A stretch of DNA of 64,000 nucleotides from UKL13-2 sp947085425 (lineage in GTDB: Bacteria > Pseudomonadota > Gammaproteobacteria > Burkholderiales > Usitatibacteraceae): assembly GCA_947085425.1 (NCBI GenBank), contig CAMTWK010000015.1:62001-126000 (forward strand), in the 5' to 3' direction. Below are positions 35,326 to 44,313 of this stretch, piece by piece; the first letter of the stretch is position 1; each line of letters opens with the position of its first letter. The notes under the pieces were generated by a model. It worked only from the letters and a program-made list of their open reading frames with translations, did not search any database and was not told where the DNA came from. A program made the position numbers and the translations under genes.

Positions 35326-35781
35326 TTATTTTCTTTCCATTTCTACATGTGGAATACCGTCTTCTATGTACATGCCGGAATCGGTCACATAACCAAATTC
35401 CTGATAAAACTTTTCCAGTCGTGCTTGTGCGCCGATGCGATTCGGTTGCCCTGGATACAGCGCGTCATGGCGTGCACAGGCTTCGGCCATCAATACCCGC
35501 CCATGCCCGCCGGTACGATAGTCCCTGGCGGTCAGGACGCGGCCTATCGACGGCGCGACAAACTTAATGCCCGGATCAACCAAACGACAATACGACGCGA
35601 GTTTTTTGTCCATGCCCGTGCCGTGCCAACCGAGTAAGTGCCATGCACAAAAATCCGCGCCATCCAAATCTTGGAAGGGGCAATTTTGTTCCATCACAAA
35701 TACGTCAATACGCGCCGCCGACACCGCGTACCAATCACGCGGCGGCAAGTCGTCAAAACGGGAGAACTGCCAAACCACCAT
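35326..35781 (-). CDS. elaA: ElaA-type GNAT acetyltransferase
   Basis: GNAT-family protein of 151 residues. ElaA features are the N-terminal ARIDVFVMEQNCPFQDLDG stretch, the acetyl-CoA loop RTGGHGRVLM and the C-terminal FYQEFGYVT segment. The substrate is unknown. It sits 3 bp after ppsA and abuts bdhA without a gap, so it is likely part of a ppsA-elaA-bdhA-CoA-transferase transcript. Confidence 0.88.
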   Translation of the reverse strand: MVVWQFSRFDDLPPRDWYAVSAARIDVFVMEQNCPFQDLDGADFCAWHLLGWHGTGMDKKLASYCRLVDPGIKFVAPSIGRVLTARDYRTGGHGRVLMAEACARHDALYPGQPNRIGAQARLEKFYQEFGYVTDSGMYIEDGIPHVEMERK

Positions 35782-35784
35782 GGC

Positions 35785-38178
35785 CTATTTCACCTTGGCC
35801 AAATGCAACCAGGTTTCGACCACTGTGTCCGGATTCAACGACATTGATTCAATGCCCTCTTTCATCAGCCACTCGGCCAGATCAGGATAGTCGGATGGAC
35901 CCTGTCCGCAAATGCCCACATATTTATTGGCTTTGCGACACGCCACAATCGCCATGTGCAACATGCGCTTGACAGCCTCATCACGTTCATCAAACGCATT
36001 CATCACCAAACCGGAATCACGATCGAGCGCCAGTGTTAGTTGTGTCATATCGTTCGAACCAATCGAGAAGCCGTCAAAACGCTGCAAAAATTCATCGGCC
36101 AAAATCGCGTTCGACGGAATCTCACACATCATGACAATACGTAAATCGTTTTTGCCACGCTCCAGTCCGAACTCTTTCATGATCGCCAACACCGCGTCAG
36201 CTTCAGCTAGTGTGCGCACAAACGGCACCATCAATTCCACATTGGTCAGACCCATGATGTCGCGCACATATTTCATCGCTTCGCATTCGAGCCTGAAACA
36301 ATCGCGAAATGATGCGGCGATATAACGCGACGCACCACGGAATCCCAACATCGGATTTTCTTCGGTCGGCTCGTAGCGTGGTCCACCGATCAAATTACGA
36401 TATTCGTTGGATTTAAAGTCCGACAGTCTGACAATGACTTTTTTCGGCCAAAATGCCGCCGCAATGGTGGCCACACCCTCCATCATTTTTTGAGTATAAA
36501 AATCGACCGGAGTGGCGTAACCACGCGACGCGTGCGCCACACTGGCGCGCACATCTTCCGGCAATTTTTTATACTCTAGACAGGCCTTGGGGTGAATGCC
36601 AATGGTGTTGGAAATAATGAACTCCAACCGCGCCAGGCCGACCCCCTCATTTGGCAGTTGGGCAAAATCAAACGCCAATTGTGGGTTGCCCACATTCATG
36701 GAAATTTTCACCGGAATCTTCGGCATGTTGCCCAGCTCAACCGTGATCACCTCAAACGGCACCTTGCCCTGATACACATTACCGGTATCACCTTCACAAC
36801 AACTGGCGGTTACATCCTCGCCATCACGAATGGTCTCGGTGGCGTTTTCACAGCCGACAATCGCCGGCACACCCAGCTCACGGGCGATAATGGCGGCGTG
36901 ACACGTGCGCCCGCCGCGATTGGTAATAATCGCCGAGGCTTTTTTCATCACCGGTTCCCAATTCGGGTCGGTCATGTCCGTCACGATCACATCCCCCGGC
37001 TGAAACAACGAAATCTCATCAACATTGGCGATCACCCGTGCCGGACCGAAGCCAACCTTGCTGCCAATGGCACGACCCTCGGCGAGTTTTTTGCCGCTGC
37101 CCGTCAATTTGTAACGCGTCAACGAATCGGTGCGTGTTTCCTGTGACTTCACCGTCTCCGGGCGCGCCTGCAAAATATAAAGTTTGCCGTCTTGTTCCTT
37201 GCCCCACTCAATATCCATCGGGCAGCCGTAATGGTTTTCAATCGCCACCGCGTACCGCGCCAACTCTTCGATATCCGTATCCGTCAATGAAAATTGATCC
37301 CGCGCAGCTTGTTCAACCGGCACGGTCTCGACTGATTTGCCGGCAGTCTGGCTTCCGCTGAAAATCATTTTCAATGCCTTGGAACCGAGCGCCCGGCGCA
37401 ACACCGCCGGTTTGCCGTTTTTTAAACAAACCTTGCTGACATAAAACTCATCCGGATTGACGGCACCCTGCACCACCATTTCGCCGAGGCCATAACTGGC
37501 GGTAACAAACACCACATCGCGAAAGCCAGACTCGGTGTCGAGGGTAAAAATGACGCCGGCCGCACCGGTATCCGAGCGCACCATACGCTGCACCCCGGCC
37601 GACAATGCCACTTCGGCGTGGGCAAAACCCTTGTGCACCCGATAAGAAATCGCCCGGTCGTTGTACAACGATGCAAACACGTGCTTGATCGCGTCGAGCA
37701 CGTTGTCGATGCCCTTGATATTCAAAAATGTTTCTTGCTGGCCGGCGAATGACGCATCCGGCAAATCTTCCGCGGTGGCCGATGAGCGCACCGCAAACGA
37801 AGCATCGGCGTCGTTTTGGGTCAGCGCGGCATAGGCATCGCGAATTTCAGCGTCCAAGGCCGGCGGCAGCGGTGCCTTGACGACCCAGTCACGCACCATG
37901 GCACCGGTTTGGGCGAGCGCCGTCAGATCCTCAATATTCAGCGACAACAGGGCCGCATTAATTTTTTCAGTGAGTTGGTTGTGGGTTAAAAACTGCCGAA
38001 AGGCGTCGGCGGTGGTGGCAAAACCACCCGGCACACGCACACCGGCTGCGGAAAGCTGGCTGATCAACTCGCCTAAGGAGGCATTTTTGCCCCCCACCGA
38101 GGCCACGTCGTGCATACGGCACTGTGACAACAGCAAAACACGAGGGGCGGAATGGGCTTGAGCTGAGTCTTGGGCCAT
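35785..38178 (-). CDS. ppsA: Phosphoenolpyruvate synthase
   Basis: Makes PEP from pyruvate, ATP and water; 797 residues (E. coli 792). Domains in order are the N-terminal ATP-binding domain (VGGKNASLGELI), the central phosphohistidine domain with GGRTCHAAIIARELG, and the C-terminal PEP-binding barrel ending CGQGPSDYPD and a GIESMSLNPD tail. The frame is open upstream to 38331, but the ATG at 38178 gives the family N-terminus and length. It is divergent from ppsR, its predicted regulator, across a 221-bp gap. Confidence 0.96.
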   Translation of the reverse strand: MAQDSAQAHSAPRVLLLSQCRMHDVASVGGKNASLGELISQLSAAGVRVPGGFATTADAFRQFLTHNQLTEKINAALLSLNIEDLTALAQTGAMVRDWVVKAPLPPALDAEIRDAYAALTQNDADASFAVRSSATAEDLPDASFAGQQETFLNIKGIDNVLDAIKHVFASLYNDRAISYRVHKGFAHAEVALSAGVQRMVRSDTGAAGVIFTLDTESGFRDVVFVTASYGLGEMVVQGAVNPDEFYVSKVCLKNGKPAVLRRALGSKALKMIFSGSQTAGKSVETVPVEQAARDQFSLTDTDIEELARYAVAIENHYGCPMDIEWGKEQDGKLYILQARPETVKSQETRTDSLTRYKLTGSGKKLAEGRAIGSKVGFGPARVIANVDEISLFQPGDVIVTDMTDPNWEPVMKKASAIITNRGGRTCHAAIIARELGVPAIVGCENATETIRDGEDVTASCCEGDTGNVYQGKVPFEVITVELGNMPKIPVKISMNVGNPQLAFDFAQLPNEGVGLARLEFIISNTIGIHPKACLEYKKLPEDVRASVAHASRGYATPVDFYTQKMMEGVATIAAAFWPKKVIVRLSDFKSNEYRNLIGGPRYEPTEENPMLGFRGASRYIAASFRDCFRLECEAMKYVRDIMGLTNVELMVPFVRTLAEADAVLAIMKEFGLERGKNDLRIVMMCEIPSNAILADEFLQRFDGFSIGSNDMTQLTLALDRDSGLVMNAFDERDEAVKRMLHMAIVACRKANKYVGICGQGPSDYPDLAEWLMKEGIESMSLNPDTVVETWLHLAKVK

Positions 38179-38399
38179 GAACTTCGCTTTCGATTGAAGA
38201 AACGGGGACGGGGAAAACCGGGCAACAATAGGTCCACGCCAACTTTTTGCCAGACACCCGCCGAAAAAATCAGCCTGTGCCTGCCGCAAAGCGACGAAAA
38301 ATCTCCAACAGTTAAAAATGGTGCGGTGCAAAAGAAGTAAAATTATAGCGGACAGTAGCCGTTTTGGACTGTTTTCACGTCAAACAACCGGGAGCGACG

Positions 38400-39224
38400 A
38401 TGCCAAATAGAAGAACAGCTTTTTTTGTCTCTGACCGAACCGGCATTACCGTTGAAATGCTTGGTAATTCGCTGTTGACCCAATTTGACGCCATTGAATT
38501 TCGGCGTATTACCCTGCCTTTTATCGACAATATTGAAAAAGTGCGCGATGTCATGAAGATGATCGAAGCCAATCATCGTGAATCAGGCTGCCGGCCGTTG
38601 GTGTTCACCTCACTTATGAACAACGAGTTGCGGCTAGAGATCGCCAACGCCAATGCCATGGTGCTCGATTTGTTTGATCGATTCATTACCCCGCTTGAAG
38701 ATGAGTTGGGCGTCAAATCCGCCCACGCCATCGGTCGCAGCCATTCGGCCGGCAACTTCAAGGACTACAACCACCGCATCGAAGCTGTGAATTACACCCT
38801 GGCACACGACGACGGCATCACCAATCGCAATTTGGAACAAGCCGACATTATTCTTGTGGGGGTATCCCGCTCGGGCAAAACCCCGACCTGCTTGTATATG
38901 GCGCTGCAATTTGGCATCAAAGCCGCCAACTACCCGTTAATTCCGGAAGATTTGGAAAAAATGACTCTGCCGCCGGCGTTGGCGGCGTTAAAAAACAAAG
39001 TCTGGGGACTATCGATTCAACCGGAGCGATTGGCGCAAATCCGCCAAGAGCGCAAACCAGACAGCAAATACGCCGCAATCGAGAATTGCAAATGGGAAGT
39101 CTCAACGGCAGAACGCCTCATGTCCGGCGCGGGTGTTCAATATTTGAATTCCACCACCAAATCGATCGAAGAACTCGCCGCCACGATATTGCATGAGGCG
39201 GGGCTCGATAGGCGGGTGTACTAG
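38400..39224 (+). CDS. ppsR: PEP synthase regulatory protein (kinase/pyrophosphorylase)
   Basis: DUF299-family bifunctional enzyme that inactivates PEP synthase by ADP-dependent phosphorylation and reactivates it by pyrophosphorylation. It has 274 residues. The start is recognised by AFFVSDRTGITVE, and the P-loop is VGVSRSGKTPTC near residue 155. The ATG at 38400 follows GGGAG and is preferred over a GTG-side extension to 38364. It is divergent from ppsA, its target. The stop codon (TAG at 39222-39224) coincides with the left end of a MITE-like element. Confidence 0.95.
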   Translation: MPNRRTAFFVSDRTGITVEMLGNSLLTQFDAIEFRRITLPFIDNIEKVRDVMKMIEANHRESGCRPLVFTSLMNNELRLEIANANAMVLDLFDRFITPLEDELGVKSAHAIGRSHSAGNFKDYNHRIEAVNYTLAHDDGITNRNLEQADIILVGVSRSGKTPTCLYMALQFGIKAANYPLIPEDLEKMTLPPALAALKNKVWGLSIQPERLAQIRQERKPDSKYAAIENCKWEVSTAERLMSGAGVQYLNSTTKSIEELAATILHEAGLDRRVY

Positions 39225-39368
39225 CAGTTTGTTGAAATTCTGCTGCGCTCGGTGATGCGGCGTTGGCAAGCGGCTCAAAATCTTCATGTATACCGCATAC
39301 ATCCCGGTTTTTCGCCGCTTTCCGACTTGCCTGACCTTCGCTCGCGACGAATTTCAACAAACTGCTAA
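39221..39368. mobile_element. MITE-like element with TA target duplication
   Basis: About 146 bp bounded by perfect inverted repeats: AGCAGTTTGTTGAAATTC (39223-39240) and GAATTTCAACAAACTGCT (39349-39366). The palindrome extends to TA at both outer edges, as left by Tc1/mariner or IS630-type transposition into a TA site. It is too short to encode a transposase. Its left edge is embedded in the ppsR stop codon. The remaining gap to 39642 carries no gene; only the AAGGAG ribosome site of the autotransporter is recognisable. Confidence 0.85.
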
Positions 39369-39642
39369 CCCTCAAACGCTTTTGCTGCACCGCAGCATCC
39401 ACTGCCCTAACCGGGTTGTTGCATATGCGGTACAAATGTGGCGAAAATCATCAGACTTTCCAACCGCCGCCGTCTAGATTGCGGGATAATTTCAGCCATT
39501 GGTTGGCGCTTTGTATGCTGTTGATTCAACCGGTTTTTAGCCTGCCGAGTAAGCGGCTTTCCCACAACCCGCCCCACCCCTCTTTTTAGTCGTCCATTTT
39601 TGTTTTAATAACAATAGTTTTAATCTCCCAAGGAGTGTATCC

Positions 39643-41517
39643 ATGTCCCGCAAATCTTTTGCCAAACGCGTTCTTCCCGCTGTTGTTGCCAGCGCCCTTG
39701 CCTTCGCCGGCAGCGCCAGTGCTGTTCAATTCCAAGGTGTCTATGTATTCGGTGACAGCTTGTCTGATTCCGGATTCTACCGCCCATTCTTAGCCGCGAT
39801 CGGCGTGCCTGCCGCCACGGTTTCGACCCTCGGTCGCTTCACCACCAATCCGGGTCCGGTTTGGTCGGAAATCATTGCCCAGTATTACGGTGGCAATGCC
39901 AATCCATCCAACGTGGCTGGCGGCGGCATTTTCGCGCAGGGCGGCGCGCGTGTTGCCGTCTCGTCAACATCCACCCCGCCAGGATTCGCACAACGTCCGG
40001 TAAGCACACAGATCACCGAGCATCTGACCGCCAACAGTGGCGCGGCCAACGCAAATGGTTTGTACTTCATCTGGGCGGGTGGTAACGATTTGCTGCAAGC
40101 CGGTGCCGCCGGTGTGGCATCCGCCAATGATGTCGCCGCACAGTCCGGTCGGTTGCGTGCCGCCGGTGCGCGTTACATCGCCGTATTTGGTTTGCCTAAC
40201 CTCGGTATTACCCCAGGCGCGATTGCCGGTGGTGCAGCCAACGTTGCCTTGCAAACTGCTGCTTCCGCCGGTTTCAACATTACTTTGTTTAATGCACTGG
40301 CTGCAACCGGTCAGCGAGTGATTCCAGTTGATGTCTTCACCATGTTGAATGAAGTGGCCGCCAATGCCAGTGCCTTTGGCTTTACCAATACCAACGGCAT
40401 GGCATGTGGTCCATTCCCACCATTTGCTCCTGCTGGCGGAAGCTCACAGTTTTGTACCGGCGCAAATTTAGTCGCCGGTGCCACACCAACCAACTATTTG
40501 TTTGCGGATTCGATCCACCCGACCACCGGCGCACACGCAATTGTTGCCGATTTGGTCAAGTCATTGATCGACGGCCCGAACGCCTACTCGACCATGGCCG
40601 AAGTGCCGTTGTCATCGCGTGCCGCACATGTGCGCACACTAGACTCCGGCTTGCAACAAGGTGCCACCGCGGCGGTCGGCAAGGTATCTGCCTTTGCCGC
40701 ATACGACGGAGGCAAATCTGATTTGTCAGCGAGCAATCTGAATCCGCAAACCAATACCAAAAACCGCGCCGCAACGGTTGGTTTGACCATGCGTGTTTCT
40801 GATGCGGTCACGGTTGGTGTGGCGGTTGGCAAAAACAACAACGAAACCCGTATGGGCGCAGTCGGCCAATACGATTTGGATGAGACCGCGTTTTCGATGT
40901 TTGCATCGGCAAAAGCCGGTGGTTTTTATGCCAACGGTACGTTTAGCAACGCCGACTTGGAATTCAACAGCATTCGTCGTTTTGTCAAACTTGGCGCAGT
41001 TACCCGCACCAATGGTGCCTCGACCAACGGCTCCAATGTTTCCGGCAGCCTCACCGCTGGTTACGATTTCAAAGTCGGCGGCCTGACGGTCGGCCCGTTT
41101 GTTGGCATGACCCGTCAAAGCGTGTCGGTTGCCCGTTTCCAGGAAAATGCCAATGCTGCTGTTGCCTTGTCCACCGACTTGATTATTGAAGACCAAAATC
41201 GCACTTCACGTGTGACCAGCGTGGGTGTGCGTGCCAGCATGACCCTTGGCAAGTTCACCCCGTTTGTACGCGTGGCCATGGACAGCGATGACAATAACAA
41301 CGTGCGGTTTGTCACCGCCTCACCGGCTTCGGTTACACAGGGCATCAAATACGACATCCCGGGTTATCGTGGTGACGGCAAATGGGTGACCAGCGTCATC
41401 GGTATCCGTGGCAACCTCACCGACCGTATTGGTCTGGGTGTGGCTTACTCAAACGTCAGCAGCAAAGAAGGCGCAAAACAAAATGGCGTAACGGCTAGCC
41501 TCAACGTCAATTTCTAA
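39643..41517 (+). CDS. Autotransporter GDSL/SGNH esterase
   Basis: Protein of 624 residues in three parts. A Sec signal peptide (cleaved after about residue 28, AGSASA) comes first. An SGNH hydrolase passenger (about 30-310) follows, with the GDSL serine block VFGDSLSDSG, the Asn block IWAGGNDLL and the catalytic Asp-His pair in ADSIHPTTGAHA. A C-terminal autotransporter beta-barrel (about 345-624) ends in Phe. It resembles EstA-type outer-membrane esterases that display the enzyme on the cell surface. The start has AAGGAG eight bases upstream. It is followed by a strong terminator at 41625-41658. Confidence 0.93.
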   Translation: MSRKSFAKRVLPAVVASALAFAGSASAVQFQGVYVFGDSLSDSGFYRPFLAAIGVPAATVSTLGRFTTNPGPVWSEIIAQYYGGNANPSNVAGGGIFAQGGARVAVSSTSTPPGFAQRPVSTQITEHLTANSGAANANGLYFIWAGGNDLLQAGAAGVASANDVAAQSGRLRAAGARYIAVFGLPNLGITPGAIAGGAANVALQTAASAGFNITLFNALAATGQRVIPVDVFTMLNEVAANASAFGFTNTNGMACGPFPPFAPAGGSSQFCTGANLVAGATPTNYLFADSIHPTTGAHAIVADLVKSLIDGPNAYSTMAEVPLSSRAAHVRTLDSGLQQGATAAVGKVSAFAAYDGGKSDLSASNLNPQTNTKNRAATVGLTMRVSDAVTVGVAVGKNNNETRMGAVGQYDLDETAFSMFASAKAGGFYANGTFSNADLEFNSIRRFVKLGAVTRTNGASTNGSNVSGSLTAGYDFKVGGLTVGPFVGMTRQSVSVARFQENANAAVALSTDLIIEDQNRTSRVTSVGVRASMTLGKFTPFVRVAMDSDDNNNVRFVTASPASVTQGIKYDIPGYRGDGKWVTSVIGIRGNLTDRIGLGVAYSNVSSKEGAKQNGVTASLNVNF

Positions 41518-41541
41518 ACGTCGACAAGGTAATCACTGTCG

Positions 41542-41624
41542 AAAAGCCGCTGACAGCTGCACGACCGCAAAAAGCCGCTGACGGCTGCACGACCGCAAAA
41601 GCCGCTGACGGCTGCATGACCGCA
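41542..41624. repeat. Tandem repeat copying the terminator arm
   Basis: Three direct copies of a 27-28 bp unit (41542-41569, 41570-41597, 41598-41624), each beginning AAAAGCCGCTGAC and ending GACCGCA, with one or two substitutions between copies. The next sequence (41625 on) starts with the same AAAAGCCGCTGACG and becomes the left arm of the terminator. The array therefore looks like amplification of the terminator's left arm plus a spacer. Confidence 0.85.
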
Positions 41625-41658
41625 AAAAGCCGCTGACGAAACGTCAGCGGCTTTTTTT
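41625..41658 (+). terminator. Rho-independent terminator after the autotransporter gene
   Basis: AAAAGCCGCTGACG pairs perfectly with CGTCAGCGGCTTTT across an AAA loop (14-bp stem), and the right arm runs into seven T residues. This is the clearest intrinsic terminator in the window. Because the stem is symmetrical with A-run and T-run, it may also stop transcription from the other strand. Confidence 0.93.
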
Positions 41659-41711
41659 CCTGAAATTATTTGTCGGTTGCGCACCAAGACGATTGCGGGC
41701 ACCATGCCAAT

Positions 41712-42014
41712 ATGAAACGTGTCTACACCGCCAACCATTTGCCTGATGCCCACTTGCTGCGTGACCTGTTACAGCGCGCCGGTATTCCCGCTTATGTATT
41801 TAATGAAAATGCCGCTTCGGTGATTGGGCTGGTGCCGGTTTCTTCGTCGCAGCCACAGGTGTGGATCGCACAACCCCACCAGGAACAACACGCCATCACC
41901 ATCATTCGTGATTATCAAACCCGCCGCGCAACCACCGAAACCTGGGGCTGCAAAAATTGCAGCGAAACCAATCCGGGTGAGTTTGATTGTTGCTGGCAAT
42001 GCGGGCAACGCTGA
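41712..42014 (+). CDS. DUF2007 domain protein with C-terminal zinc ribbon
   Basis: Protein of 100 residues. The N-terminal 70 residues fit DUF2007 (MKRVYTANHLPDAHLLRDLL, a PII-like small fold). The C-terminus has a zinc-binding pattern C-x2-C...C-x2-C in CKNCSETNPGEFDCCWQCG. The role is unknown; DUF2007 is often called signal-transducing by prediction. The frame is open from 41670, but the ATG at 41712 fits the family start. The ribosome site is weak. Confidence 0.82.
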   Translation: MKRVYTANHLPDAHLLRDLLQRAGIPAYVFNENAASVIGLVPVSSSQPQVWIAQPHQEQHAITIIRDYQTRRATTETWGCKNCSETNPGEFDCCWQCGQR

Positions 42015-42093
42015 TAGTTACGAATTTTTGTCAAACGAAGTAAACTTTGCATCTGCGGTTTTTGTTCGCCAAATTTTTTCAATCGGAACCCAC

Positions 42094-42924
42094 ATGAATA
42101 TCAACATCCTGAAAATCCATTCGCGTCCTTTTACGCTGCTGGCCGGCGGACTATTGTCAACCGTCCTGTCGCTCTCCTTGCTGACACCCGCCGTTGCCCA
42201 AGACAACATCGACGGTGTATTGGCGGGTGCGCACCGCAGTGACAACAATCGCGCGCGCGACAAATTTCGCAACCCCAAGGAAACCTTGGCATTTCTCGGT
42301 GTGAAGCCCACCTCAACCGTGGTCGAAATCTGGCCGGGTGGCGGCTGGTACACGGAAATTTTGGCGCCGTATCTGCGTGACAAGGGCAGCTACACCGCCG
42401 CATTCCCATCCCAAGCGGTGAAGGGTCTAAAAAACTTTCAGGACAAACTGGCCACGGCACCTGCCTTGTACGACAAGGTCAAAATCGTTCCGTTTGGTGT
42501 GCCCGCCGCGTTGGATATCAAACCAGCAGGCGGCGCCGATGTGGTGCTGACGTTTCGCAATGTCCATAATTGGCTGAAGGATGGGTGGACCGATGCGTTT
42601 ATGAAGAGTTACTTTGACGCGCTGAAACCAGGCGGGGTACTGGGTGTGGTTGAGCATCGCGCCAAGGCGGGAACCACCATCGAAGAATCAATGAAATCGG
42701 GCTACGTCACCGAGGCCTATGTGATCGAACGCGCCCTCGCCGCCGGATTCAAGCTCGATGCCAAGAGTGAAATCAACGCCAATGCCAAGGACACAAAGGA
42801 CTACAAGAAAGGCGTGTGGACACTGCCGCCGGTATTGACCGAAGGTGAAACCGATCGCGCAAAATATTTGGCTATCGGTGAATCAGACCGGATGACATTG
42901 CGATTTATCAAGCCAATGAAATAG
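42094..42924 (+). CDS. Predicted exported class I methyltransferase
   Basis: Protein of 276 residues with a Sec signal peptide (long hydrophobic core LLAGGLLSTVLSLSLL, cleavage after AVAQ near residue 32), then a class I SAM-dependent methyltransferase fold. The SAM motif I is VVEIWPGGGWYTEILAP, a further motif is VLTFRNVHNW, and LKPGGVLGVVEHRAK is motif III-like. Such COG4798-type methyltransferases with signal peptides occur in many proteobacteria; the substrate is unknown and the source of SAM outside the cytoplasm is unclear. The start at 42094 (MNINILKIHS) is chosen because it supplies the signal peptide. Confidence 0.85.
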   Translation: MNINILKIHSRPFTLLAGGLLSTVLSLSLLTPAVAQDNIDGVLAGAHRSDNNRARDKFRNPKETLAFLGVKPTSTVVEIWPGGGWYTEILAPYLRDKGSYTAAFPSQAVKGLKNFQDKLATAPALYDKVKIVPFGVPAALDIKPAGGADVVLTFRNVHNWLKDGWTDAFMKSYFDALKPGGVLGVVEHRAKAGTTIEESMKSGYVTEAYVIERALAAGFKLDAKSEINANAKDTKDYKKGVWTLPPVLTEGETDRAKYLAIGESDRMTLRFIKPMK

Positions 42925-42969
42925 TTGGGCGTTGCGCCATGAACGTTGAGCGTTCGGAGTTCGGCGTCG

Positions 42970-44313
42970 CTACAACTGAAACGGGTAAACGGCGCCCAAT
43001 TTTAATATTTTTGTCAGTTCATCGAGCGCGGTGCGCACTTCCAAAATCAGCGACGGGTCCGTCAACTCGTCGTCGCCCATACGATCACGATAATGTTTTT
43101 CCACCCAGGCCGTTAATTGTGCGTAACTCTGATCGGTCAGCACCACACCGGGGTTCACCGCCGCTGCCTGCGCCTCGGTGAGCTCGACACGCAAACGTAG
43201 ACACGCCGGTCCGCCACCATTCATCATACTTTCGCGCAAATCAAATACCAGCAGCTCGTCAATCGGCCCACCACGGCTGACCATGGCCTGTAAATAACGC
43301 CAAACAGTTTCGGTCTGCCGGCATTCTTCCGGCACCACAATGGCGAGTTTGCCATTCGCATCGTTTGGTTTTGACAACAACTGGCTGTTAAATAGATAAC
43401 TGGCAATGGCGTCAACAACCGGAACGTCCGCCTCCAACACGGTCACCACTTCAATGGTGTTGTCGGATTTTTCTTGTAATTCACGCATCACCGCGGGCTG
43501 GTCGGCAAAAGCGAGCTCATGACATAACAACACATTGCGATGGCCAACGGCGATCACATCGTTGTGAAATACACCGGCGTCAATCACGCCTGGATTTTGC
43601 TGGGCAAAAACCAACTGGTTTGCATCGAGCCCGTGTAACCGCGCCACTGCAAGCGATGCCTCATAAGTTTGTCGCGCCGGAAATTTTTTCGGTGCCGTTG
43701 CAGACGGGTTAAAACCATATGCGCCAAACACAAACATTTCCACACCACGTTTCCCCATGGTGGCGCAAAAGCGCGTGTGGTTGGCCGCACCCTCGTCGCC
43801 AAACTGCGGGCAGTTGGGCAATGCCGGGTGGTGGGCAAAATGGGATGTGTCGGCAAACATCGCCCGCAACAAACGCGAGGTGGTGGGATGTTCGATCGAG
43901 CGGTGAAATTTATTATTCAGATTGGCCGCAGTGAAATGCACCCTGGAGTCTGGCGTGTTGGCCGATGGGCTGACGGTGGCGGCGTTGGCCGCCCACATCG
44001 ATGACGCCGACATTGCACCGTAAAAAATCATGCGCGCATCACGCGCGGCTGACTTCAACACCGCAGCATCATCACCATTAAAACCAATTGCCCGCAAGGC
44101 GTTGATGTCCGGCCGTTGTTGCGGCGCCAACACCCCCTGCCGCCAACCGCGATCATATAGTGCCTTCATTTTGGCGAGGCCCTGCAAGGCGGCAAGCTTC
44201 GGGTTGGCTGCCGCCCCCCGATTTTTGGTGGAAGCGATATTGCCAAACGACAAACCGCTGTAATTGTGCGTCGGCCCGACCAGCCCGTCAAAATTCCATT
44301 CGTGCGCACTCAC
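42970..44313 (-). CDS. astB: N-succinylarginine dihydrolase
   Basis: Second step of the AST pathway: N-succinylarginine to N-succinylornithine plus ammonia and CO2. It has 447 residues. The N-terminal EWNFDGLVGPTHNYSGLSFG block and the C-terminal NGGGPACLRLRVELTE segment with the active Cys are family signatures. It overlaps the upstream astD by four bases (ATGA). It is last in the minus-strand order astC-astA-astA-astD-astB. Confidence 0.96.
   Translation of the reverse strand: MSAHEWNFDGLVGPTHNYSGLSFGNIASTKNRGAAANPKLAALQGLAKMKALYDRGWRQGVLAPQQRPDINALRAIGFNGDDAAVLKSAARDARMIFYGAMSASSMWAANAATVSPSANTPDSRVHFTAANLNNKFHRSIEHPTTSRLLRAMFADTSHFAHHPALPNCPQFGDEGAANHTRFCATMGKRGVEMFVFGAYGFNPSATAPKKFPARQTYEASLAVARLHGLDANQLVFAQQNPGVIDAGVFHNDVIAVGHRNVLLCHELAFADQPAVMRELQEKSDNTIEVVTVLEADVPVVDAIASYLFNSQLLSKPNDANGKLAIVVPEECRQTETVWRYLQAMVSRGGPIDELLVFDLRESMMNGGGPACLRLRVELTEAQAAAVNPGVVLTDQSYAQLTAWVEKHYRDRMGDDELTDPSLILEVRTALDELTKILKLGAVYPFQL

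Noticed and set aside
36592..37146. Plus-strand open frame of 184 codons inside ppsA
   Set aside because: It is opposite the conserved phosphohistidine domain; no family pattern.
41542..41624. Short CRISPR array
   Set aside because: The units are directly abutting near-identical repeats with no unique spacers, and they extend into a terminator.
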